From: Maylandia zebra
Lineage: Eukaryota; Chordata; Actinopteri; Cichliformes; Cichlidae
Length of the DNA: 64,000 bases
Direction: 5' to 3'
Assembly: GCF_041146795.1 (NCBI RefSeq)
Contig: NC_135182.1
Span: 6,217,509 to 6,281,508 of the forward strand
Below, piece after piece: positions 54,641-64,000 of the stretch. The translations under genes and the position numbers were made by a program. How positions within the stretch are numbered: position 1 is the first letter of the stretch; each line of letters starts with the position of its first letter. The notes under the pieces were generated by a model. The model saw only the letters and a program-made list of their open reading frames with translations. It did no database searches and was not told the origin of the DNA.

Positions 54641-57600
54641 TAAACAATGATACATTTCAAGAGTTTTTCAATATGGTTCCATGTCAATATCTAGTAAGAT
54701 GAAAAGTTATCAAAATGAGTTATTACTATTATTATTATATACATGTGTTTATTTAAAACCAGCCACAGAATGTGAAACAATCCACAATTACCAGGCAGCC
54801 ACCTATTTTTTTTATTTTGTAGATTCAAGAAGGTTACGTCCTATTTTTACTCATGACTGAGTCGCGTGTTTGTTCTCAATTAGCACAGAGCAGATAGCGA
54901 AGTATGTGCAGTATTGGATTTTTGGAGTTTTCTGGTTGAGCTGATTTACTACAAGTTTCCCCGGCTGATGTTATCTCAGGATCGCGGTAGTATTCCCAGA
55001 GCATTTCATTCCCACCCCCCACCCCCAAATGTTCCAATTTTTATATAACTAACATTTATGTATAAAACTTGAGGGAGTATTTCGATGGCATACATCTTTT
55101 TTAACAACCTAAAATGTTTTATTGAATGTCTTAAAGTAGCCAGTTGAGCATCGGGTGGATTCTAATTTTTTCCTCCTCAAACACCATTAACATTTGTCTC
55201 TGAGATATCATGACCACAACTTCTTTTTGTACTTACTATAGCTGCCAACAGAGATCTTTTAAAGCAGCAAATGACTTCAATTTAAAGAAAGTGTTTGCAG
55301 ATACCAAATTAAACATCCAGATGTTTCCATCAGTTTCAAACGTGCCACAGCTTTGATTCACTGATAAAGTAATATAGTCTGAAAACTTTGAAGCGATGGT
55401 GATGCATCATACTGAATTCTTACACTATCCCAGAGACTCCCGTGTGTCTGTGTGGAGGTACAAAAGAATACCTTCAAAAGAAAACACACCAAAACTAAAA
55501 TTTACAAGTCAAGTTTTGGTCTTAGGCAATGCCAAACACAATCCACCCAGTGCTGTGATATTCTATATTTAGATAATTAAAAATACATTCTTAACAATAT
55601 TATCTTAATCTTACATCCCTCAGCATTACTACCAAGCAGCTGCAGAGGAAAAAGCTTCCAAACATTAAAAGCTCTTGAACTGCATCCCCAATCTCCTCCT
55701 CCTCCTGCTCCTCCTCTCTAGCAGTCTCCATCCCTTTGGGCCATTTAAGGAGGACACAGCCTTCACTGTTTGTACAGATCAAACTTTGCATAGACAAAAA
55801 CATGCTTTTTCTTTTTACACTGCTGGGTGGTGGGGTAACATGGGGCCAAGCTCCATAAATGTTGCCCCATCTCCGAGATCTCTTGCCTCCATTCCTGCGA
55901 TGCTTCAGGCGTCGTGTCCAAGCAATGAGCATTCCTTTCCACAAGTAAGTACAAGTAAAATACCGCAGCTCAATCACGGGGCAGTACGCTGACCAAAATA
56001 ACCCAAAACACAAACTACACGGACAGTATCTGTCTATAACTACAAATCTGTAAGAAAAAAAAAAAGACATGACTCTGCCCAAAACAATGCTCTACACATA
56101 ACCACCCCCATCACTGAACCTTACTCCTCCTTTGACCTAACCCTAAACCTAAGATGACTTAAACTTCATGCTTTTGGACTTTTTGCCTTTTAATGGCACA
56201 TGTGACACTTTAAACGCATGTTTCAGGTTATGTCTTCGTGGACATGTGTTGTTCATAACAAACTTTAGCACACTATACCACAGCTTTCTTTTTGGTCTCA
56301 CCAAAAACAAAGCTGCCCACTGTGATGCTAAATTGGGAAAGCATGCATTCTGCAATCTTGGACCCCACAGAATACTGAGCAACGCGAGCAGCTGGCAGGT
56401 TAATATTAATAAGATTGCCTCTAACCTGCCTGATGGATCTGAGAGAATGTGGACGGTCATATCTCTGCTGTGTTTAGGAAATTACGAAGCAAGAGGAGGC
56501 GGAGGTGGAGGAAAGAACACAACTTCCTAATGGGCAAAGCTGGCCAACAACTAAGCTTTGGGTGGAGTAAGACAGGGGGTAGAGGTGGGTGGGACCAACT
56601 CAGTTAACATTGCAGGACACATCACAAATGTGCAGGCAGGGACAACAGTTGATGGAAACCGGCTGCAGCTGTGAGAGTGCAAGTGTGTGTATATAAGAGG
56701 GAAACAATTTGGCTCTTTCTGTGTGTATCTGATGTACTGCAGCTCAACCCCAAAATCAAACCGATATGTTTTCCCTGTAGCCTTTCGAGTCATCTACCCA
56801 TCTATATTGTTTTTGTGTGCATGTAGCCCACTTTTGTACATTTGTCCCTTTAAAACAAATATGGTAGTAGTAATAACATGTAATAATCCCTGCATACTTC
56901 TTACAATCCACTGTGTTGACAACATCACCACCAAAGCATCTGTTTGTATCCCAGTGGTTCCTTTTTGACAGATACCTCTGACGTGCATGACACCACACTG
57001 CTGCGCCACCCTAGTCTGAGTGAAACTGGTCCGACTGTTTGAAAATGTGACCCCCCTGTTACAGGACACAGACAGGCATGAACATCAAGCGTCCATTTAA
57101 AACATGTGACTTTGGTTTGCATCACCCAGGTCTGCTGTCACTGCTGAACTAATCAAAGCGCTGGACTGTCTGGACAGACAGAAGTGTGTCAAGCAGAAAG
57201 AAAGAGTGTGTGTGAGTGTGTTTTGTGGATAGTAGTGTGGTACCAGTACACCTGAATGAAACGCACTGTTGCATCAGGGCCAAACTATGCAGGCCCTGAG
57301 AGAAGTGAAAATGACAGAATCAAATCAGATGACTCCATTTTCATTTTCAGATACAATATAAAAAAATATTCTGACCTGTTATGAATTATTTTATTAAGCT
57401 CAGTTCTTATTAACTATGAATCTGTTCGCTCACTTTAAACAGTGAAATGAATGCAGGATCTTCTGACTAACAGCATCTACAAAGCATAGCTTCTGTTACT
57501 GTTAGTGATCCTCAGAAGAGGCACAAGTTAGGATGCCCAAATAAGATGCAGTTACTTTAAATGTACACAAATAAACAAACATTTAAACATAGACTAAACC

Positions 57601-57954
57601 CTTAAATTGAATTCCCACATTTGCACCAAAGCTTTAAAACTAGCGTACAGTGATATTTGTATAGGCATAAAGGTCCGGAGAGCCCTGTTTTAAAGCGCTG
57701 GGGCCTTCTCAGCAATATCCCAGGCTTGAGTTGGGGGCTGAGAGCAGCAACACATTCCAATGCAGGGAGAGAGAAAAAATGGAGGCAGTCCTGTAAGCTC
57801 CAAAGAGGCTCAAACATACAGAAACTTCAATTTCGTTTTCCATAAGCCTCGCTATATAACACACCCATAACGGAACGTTTTGCTCAGCAACAAGTCGTGG
57901 AAATAAGGCACACCACCACCACTCCCCTCCCAAAAAAAGCAACTCTCAACTTAC

Positions 57955-58260
57955 CATGTGATAGAAGTGGCGAGAATAACTCAATATGAAGAGAATAAAT
58001 TCCGTTAAACGGCAACTTTTTTTTTCGTTAAAGAGTCCGGTTCTCGGTTGTCGAACGCGTACACCTAGCTCAGTGGGTAAATATGATGAAATGAGCCTCC
58101 ATTTTCTCCCCAAACTCCAGGCAGGATCAGAACTTCAGCACAAAGTTGGACACTCGCTGCATTGTTAACATTCCTCAGGTCACGTGACGGACCAACGCAC
58201 GTCAGCGGACCTGAAGATCGTCTATTAGGCAACTGCCGTTCACTCCGTTCACGTTGTTAG
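57955..58260 (-). promoter_or_regulatory. lats2: Probable lats2 promoter and non-coding exon 1
   Basis: On the minus strand a transcript could run from about 58.2 kb to CACATG at 57955, followed by the strong donor GTAAGT. Upstream are a palindromic E-box GTCACGTGAC (58179-58188), TGACGTGC and CpG-richer sequence than the surrounding intron. The gene assignment is inferred from orientation and lack of any other gene. Confidence 0.5.
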
Positions 58261-61200
58261 CTAGGTGCTATTACCGTTTGCGAACAAATTAAAATTAAAA
58301 ATGTTTTTGTGTATTCGGCGTCGTACAAATCTTTTTTTGTTGAAGTGCATCAGTAAGTTTTACTTTTGATTTTAATAACGAGTTAAGTATAGAAACAGAA
58401 CTGCGGGGTTCTAGTTTACGCTGTCAGTGCAATAGCGAGTAGTAACGAGCTGTGGTTTTCACCGCTGCAGTGACTGCAAAAAGCAACGGAGTGAGACGTC
58501 TTGATTTCCTTCCTCTGAAATATTCACAGGCGGAGCTTCCTCCAAGCATTTTTCCCTTTGATAAATAAAGTATATCTGCACATTACATTACTCAGTCACC
58601 CCTCTCCGGCCTTGGAAATAGTTTTTACCAATGACTCAGTGTGAAAGCAAATAAAACGTTATAATAATGTCAGTTATCACAGGACAACACGTACAGCACA
58701 GAGCTTCAATATTTTACACGTACACACAGAATAACATAACGGCGACTCTTGGGTACTGGGTAAGCTGATGCAATTCCACAACTTTATTTTTTCAGTCACA
58801 GGAGCTATATTAAAAGAGAAACTAAACAGGAAACCTTCAGGAGTTTACACATCATGGAAGCACATGCGTCCGTAACAATAATGTCAAACAGCAATGTAGT
58901 GTGAGAACATGAGTTTATAAACTTCTTTCATACATGTCAACCTAGAAGCTCTTTTATTTTAGAGCAGAAAAAACATCAAATAGGAAGTATTGACTTTGTT
59001 CTTATGCATGTAAGAACTAAATACAGACAGAATAAACCAACAGTCATTTCACAAAGCCTTTTAACTACTATTAATACTGGTATTTGGCCTTGCTTGATAA
59101 CAGTCCTCCAGCGCCACTCACTACCTTAGGAACGGGCAAACACCATTTAAACCAGCCTGTAAGACTATTTTAATCAGTCAAAAAAGGGGGCTTTTTGCTC
59201 CCTCCATAAAAGAGCAAGCAAGGTCTGCAGATACAGTCTACTCAGTCAAAGACTTAATTTAAAAAAAAATAAAAAAAATGAAGCATGTGTTCATCCAAAG
59301 TACATGCACTGCTGAAGAAATATATCAACCCATAGTACTGCTAATTAACTTGATTTTTATAGTTTGTTTAGAGCATCAGCAGTGCCAAACACCATGGCTA
59401 ATTGAAGGGGAGAAAAGCAGGCAAGTGGACTAAATACTGTGGCTAGATGTCCTTATGGAAGCCCCAGAGCAATACAGTGTCAACCAAAACATGACCAGTC
59501 AGAAAAGACAGACAAGCATCTGTTGTCTGGGATATCCAGGGGTCTGAGAACAGAAGGCACATTCTGAACCTAACACCGATTATGAAGCATCACCTGAACT
59601 TAAGTGTAGTCTTTGTTATTGGAGCATTCCCAATTCATTTTTGGGCCCTGAGCCAATTGTATTGTAGCCCCTCAAACCTTAGGAGAAAACATAAGTATAA
59701 GTGTAGTGACTTTAGATTAGTTTTGGCAGAAGGTTGAGCACACAAGAATGATGTACCTTACAAACAAACAAACAACAAAACAATGGGAACACACATTTAG
59801 ACCTTGTTGACTACAGATGCTGACTCATCATGCACATCTGGCTTAGGGACCAAACCAGGAAAAAGTCCAAAGAATAGTGCATGATGTCAAAATAAATATC
59901 TGTAGAAAATATGGGCTGATCTGGAACAGCTTTACAAACTAAGGCACCAGCAAAGCAGCACTACTAAAATATGTAATTCAATAATCAGAGGGGTTATCTT
60001 CAAATTAAAAAAAGTGCAGATATACTGTATATCAGTAGAAACTTTTCAGTTGGTGTGTCTACATTACTGAAAGGTCAAACCCTTTAAAAAGATCAAAATT
60101 TCAGTTGCTGGGTAACCTTTCTGGAAATAACCCGCAGCCTTGTATCATAACTACTGCTGTGGCTCGTGCTCATGGACCAAAGCCTGTCACAGTCTCCCAC
60201 AGGAGAGGACAAACCAGTGAGAATGAATCCACATGTTAAATGTAGCTGATGTACTCATCTAACAATGTGTTTCTTCAGGCTCAACAGCATGTCAGCAATA
60301 CTGTTTACTTCTGCACCAACACAAAAGATGATTCTTTTGAGATTTTTGTATTAAATAAGGAGCTTTAACTACTTTGGGAAAATTAATAATTACCTAAACA
60401 CGTGGCTCAGTAAAAAAGGACATCATTGTTAATCACTGTATACAGCTCAAGCTAAAGTCTAATTTTCTGTTCATCAACGTCATCATTACTATTATTTTTT
60501 AAACCTGCAAAACCAGCAAATCACTGCTGATGAAGACATTGAAGACATCTGCCATTCCAAGATGTGCTCGAATTGCCAACTTGTAGCTAATCATCACAGC
60601 TGACTGTACTCTTGCTATAAAAAGTACCTGGCTTACAAAAATGTGACTATGCCAAAAACGATGAGTTTACAACCAGTACTCCTTCACAAACCACAGGACA
60701 TTTCTGTCCCTGCACTGTGAACAGAGAGGAGACACTGTGGCCGAGGAGTACTACGGTGTACTACTTTGTCTGGCATTTCTGTTATTTTAACCTCTTTCTA
60801 TGCATATTCCTATGTGCACAGTTCCTGATTTAGATGCAGGGAAGCAACAAAAAAATAAATAAAAATTAAAAAAGGTTTAAGCAACATGCCACTTCTCTGC
60901 AGCAGATGGATGTAATCTGGTAACTACAGTCAGGGATGGGGAAGACACACTTAACAGTCAGAGATGTGGGATCAGTGGAAATGCATTACCCAAACTGCAG
61001 TGTGTATACTTCAGCATTTACAAGTAGCTAATAAAGACATATTTCATAAGGGTTTTACTCAGTTTTCACCCAAAGCCTAAACAAAATAAATTCTTGCAAG
61101 TCAGCCATTCTTTGTGAGGGGAGGTGCATAACTTAATGACATCACATCTCAGAAATGTGGTTTCTGTATTTGGAGAAATGGTCCTATTGCTAAGTATAAA

Positions 61201-61391
61201 CTGACCCAGATCACAAGGAGTGACATAGATTGAAAGTTAGTATAGTGGAAAAGTATAGATCTATTTGCTGTAGTCATGATGTAGTGTCGACACATAGACA
61301 CAGAGGGACAGCAAGAAGTGCAGTCCAAAGCAGTAAAGGGAACTGAAGAGCCTGATCAGCATTAAAGGAGCACGAGGCGTTTGTCTACACA
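58261..61391 (-). other. Spacer and probable long 3' UTR of the THAP gene
   Basis: No exon was recognised. On the minus strand an AATAAA at 58788-58783 is a plausible poly(A) signal for the gene ending at 61392, which would give a 3' UTR of about 2.6 kb. The stretch is unusually free of recognisable mobile elements. Confidence 0.5.
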
Positions 61392-62731
61392 TCACTCGAG
61401 TGGAGCAGCAGAGATGCACAGGTTGTTTAAGGCACAGGCAACTTGCACAATCTTATCAAAGGTTGAGAGGTTCGACGTGCGCTCAGAGGCTGCGGTGAAG
61501 GCGCTCTCGACAGGGCCCGTGAGCATGGCGTACCGCTGCTTTACCATAGAGATCACCCTCTCCACATGCCTCTGCACGCTCACTGTCTCAGAGGAAGGAT
61601 CAGCCAGCAATGAGCCCTCTGTTCTCCCATATGCTTCTCCCTGGTAGCTGTCAGCAATTTTAAACAAGGCTCCACGTGCTGCCACGGAGTCTCCGATGTC
61701 CAGGTCACGGCTTGCCAGTACGACATCGCCCGGGAGAAGCTTGCACAAGAATCCACAGCCCTCAGCCAGGCTCTTGTCACTGACGTTTCCCAGCACACCC
61801 CTAGAGACAAAAGTGACCACGCCTTGTGGAGCCACGCCAATCAGATACTTAAACACGTTATAACTTGGCCCCGCCCCCTGAGAGACCGGGTCCTCGAAAG
61901 GCACGGTGAAACAGTCTATGATGACGGCGCAGTCAGGGTGAGAGGCTCGCAGCGCAGCTGGCAGGTTTTTACGGAGCTCAGCTCTGGAGGGCCAAAAGAC
62001 AGCCGTTGGCACCAGAGTAGAGGACATGATGCTGACCATCCGGTGAACTGTTCTGGTAACTGTGCCGACTTTCACGCCAAAGCGATAAGCCAAGTCCTGA
62101 TTGCGGAGGTCCAGGCGGAGACGCATTAGTGTCAGCAGCAGCTGCTGGAACTTGGAGAGCTTGACGTTTTTCATTCCATCCATGTGAGGTGCCAGCAGCC
62201 ACATGACTGTCTCTAAGACAAAGTAGTTGGGTAAACCAGTGTAAAACTTCACTTTCTCAGCATCATTCCTTAAGGAGTTCTCTGAGAGAGACATTTTCTC
62301 CACAGACTCCTTGAGGGCCTGATTCTCCCTCTTCAGGGCTTTCAAGATGTCATCAAAGTTCACCGGGACATCAGATGTCTGGGCAAACTTTCCTTTCTTG
62401 CTGTCACTCACAGACTGATCATCATTATCATCATCATCATCTTCGTCGTCATCGTCATCATCATCATCTTCAGTGCTGAGGGAGGAGGAGGCACTCTCCT
62501 CTGCAGTGGTCTCCTGTTCCTTCACCTCAGGATGCTTTTCCTGGCCCTGTTCATCCACCGCAGACATGCCCTGGCCCTGGAGGAACAGCAAGGCATTGGC
62601 TGCCTCCACCCGTGCTTCCTGTTTGTCCACGATCTCTAAGGCACCCGGCTCCTTCATCTCTGGGCATAAGGGAGCCGCCGTGAACACAGAAGGAACATAA
62701 TCCGGAGAGCGCGGATTCTTCACCTGTTTAC
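61392..62731 (-). CDS. THAP-transposase gene, coding exon 2
   Basis: After the acceptor CATGCAG the exon completes the THAP domain (KQVKNPRSPDYVPSVFT) and encodes all of the transposase-like region in one open frame. Stop TGA is at 61394-61392. The absence of any stop or frameshift over 446 codons contrasts with every other transposase relic in the window. Confidence 0.93.
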
Positions 62732-63613
62732 CTGCATGTGAAAAAAAAGAATCAAATTCAAATTCATCTGTTTATGATACTTGTGATTTAGAGTGCTCTC
62801 TCATTTTGTAGCGTGCAATACATAAAAGAACAAACAGTTGCTGTTGTTCAGTCAGTACATCCCTAATTAATTTTTCCTCTACAAACAAAATTTAAGCATG
62901 AAAATCTTTGCACACAAAAAGATTGCACACACCAGACAATAAAAACAAAACAAACCTAGCATTAAAATACCACGTACCATTAGCGGCATCTACTTTCATA
63001 TATTTAGTAAACAAAATTTATAACCCATCCCAGCTGAATTAATTGCAGTAATGCTACATTTTATTTCCATCTGAACTTAGTTTCGTAGAGCTATTTTTTA
63101 GATATTCAAAGGCTTACAGCTACAAACACCGCCTTTTCCCAGTCATTTTAATCAGTGAGGGTTTTTACTATGTGATAGTGAACCTAAACATGTTTATTAC
63201 CCGCTGCAGTTACACCGACTATGCCACTGTCCCTCCTGACTTCATGCAACCTTTGAACACAACACTGCACTGACAGCAAAAAAAACCCAAACTCCTTGGT
63301 TTTCTAGACACGAGTGTTTATGTGGAAGCCTAGCAACATCAGTATGAACTGGTTTACTTTAAAAACAAACAAAACAAAACAAAAAACCCACACAGGGGGA
63401 CACTTTTAGGGTTCAGAGTGGTTTTGCCTTCATACCTGAAATGAAGTGAGTACTACAGAGCCGACTGCCGTCGTTCGGCACCCAGCCCTCTCGGTTCACA
63501 GCAGCTATCCAGCGCTGCTTCCTCTCGGGGTCCCGTGGGAAACGGTAGAAAGATAAGGTGGTGCCTGGTGTCCTTCTGTTCCTGCAGCCTGCCACCACAC
63601 AGGTGTGAACCAT
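61392..63613 (-). CDS. THAP zinc finger plus Harbinger-type transposase-derived protein
   Basis: Two coding exons (63613-63436 and 62731-61392) encode 505 aa. Residues 1-76 are a THAP DNA-binding domain: C5, C10, C53 and H56 as zinc ligands, P26, W35, F58 and the closing VPSVF box, split by the intron at Gly60. An acidic tract (148-164) and a likely coiled coil (about 185-217) follow. Next come an HTH_Tnp_4-like segment (about 219-292, with FYTGLPNY and LTLMRLRLDLRNQDLAYRFG) and a DDE_Tnp_4-like domain (IIDCF, Asp332; FKYLIGVAPQGVVTFVSRG; HVERV, Glu450). Active relatives as I recall read GDVILADRGF at the second catalytic Asp; here it reads GDVVLASRDL, with Ser400. A DNA-binding or regulatory role of a domesticated transposase is inferred; no gene symbol is assigned. 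Confidence 0.9.
62732..63435 (-). other. Intron of the THAP-transposase gene
   Basis: GT-AG intron of 704 bp splitting the THAP domain within Gly60. It is AT-rich with A-runs and no recognisable element. Confidence 0.9.
63436..63613 (-). CDS. THAP-transposase gene, coding exon 1
   Basis: The exon encodes MVHTCVVAGCRNRRTPGTTL through CSTHFIS plus one base of Gly60, ending at the donor GTATGA. The start at 63613 puts C5 and C10 at the spacing typical of THAP proteins. The frame is open upstream to another ATG at 63724, but a THAP domain normally begins at the first methionine. Confidence 0.92.
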
Positions 63614-63800
63614 AGTAAGGCCACGGAGAAGCGTGGAAGTGTGCGCTGCAGTTTGCTGGGTGTTTTGACTCCCAAAATGGTGGTCTACCAGAGGGCGACA
63701 AAAAAACTGTAGTTCCGTCATCAACGGCCGTTAGCTTTCGTCACTCTGATTGGACCATCTCGGGACGACGTCATTGAAATGCGATCTTCACTCACGCCGA
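63614..63800 (-). promoter_or_regulatory. Probable promoter of the THAP-transposase gene
   Basis: On the minus strand, upstream of the ATG, lie a CCAAT box (63754-63750) and TGACGTC (63774-63768), which matches seven of eight bases of a CRE. They are about 14 bp apart in a CpG-containing stretch. No TATA box was seen. Confidence 0.5.
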
Positions 63801-64000
63801 GAAGCAGAAACGCTAATGTCCCGAAATCACACAAATGGTTAATTTGCTCTTTTTTAATTTTCGAAAATGAACATGACGAAGGAAAAAACAAACCACAGCA
63901 ACTGGAAACAACCACAGACAGTATAAAACAGATGCAATATACCTGTAGCTTATTAGATCCCTCTGTTAATCAGCTCTGAAACTGGAGTACAGTACTTGGC
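63801..64000. other. Right flank
   Basis: Upstream sequence of the THAP gene up to the window edge. A 66-codon plus-strand frame across it has no recognisable similarity. Confidence 0.6.

Larger units (their letters stand above)
51710..57955 (-). other. lats2: lats2 5' UTR intron (probable)
   Basis: This lies between the first coding exon and a strong donor at 57954-57949. It contains an intact hAT element (52644-53344) and a common fish repeat (54485-54640). Other sequence is AT-rich with small triplet runs such as CTCCTCCTC near 55692. A further non-coding exon could be hidden here. Confidence 0.55.

Noticed and set aside
55600..56082. 160-codon minus-strand frame
   Set aside because: It includes a GAG-type triplet run and shows no splice context or recognisable similarity.

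Overview
This is vertebrate nuclear DNA, almost certainly from a ray-finned (teleost) fish. Genes are split by GT-AG introns, about 90% of the window is intron or intergenic, and the repeats are of fish type: Tc1-like and hAT elements, LINE 3' ends with GAATT tails, SINE-like dispersed repeats and CA/GT microsatellites. No bacterial, plasmid or viral gene and no CRISPR array was seen. A percomorph such as a cichlid would fit the repeat style, but that is a guess.

Three protein-coding genes are supported, all on the minus strand, so transcription runs right to left. (1) Positions 5749-30039 hold the first seven coding exons (279 codons) of xpo4, exportin-4, a karyopherin of nuclear export and import; the rest lies beyond the left edge. 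(2) Positions 34180-51679 hold all eight coding exons of lats2, the Hippo-pathway kinase (1173 aa), with a probable non-coding first exon and promoter near 57.96-58.25 kb. (3) Positions 61392-63613 hold a two-exon gene for a 505-aa protein with a THAP zinc finger joined to a Harbinger-type (HTH_Tnp_4 plus DDE_Tnp_4) transposase-like region; it looks domesticated. From recall, XPO4 and LATS2 are also neighbours in mammals.

Layout: 1-5.7 kb, xpo4 intron with repeats; 5.7-30.0 kb, xpo4 exons separated by repeat-filled introns, including a 12.5-kb intron with AT-AC (U12-type) borders; 30.0-34.2 kb, xpo4 promoter side and probable lats2 3' UTR; 34.2-51.7 kb, lats2, with an 11.65-kb intron; 51.7-58.3 kb, lats2 5' UTR intron and promoter; 58.3-61.4 kb, probable 3' UTR of the THAP gene plus spacer; 61.4-64.0 kb, the THAP gene and its promoter.

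The observations most worth checking are the AT-AC intron in xpo4, the THAP-transposase gene whose second catalytic Asp appears replaced by Ser, and two non-autonomous hAT elements that each keep matching ends and a perfect 8-bp target duplication. Exon borders were worked out by hand from splice signals, reading-frame continuity and recalled human XPO4 and LATS2 sequences; no database search was possible.
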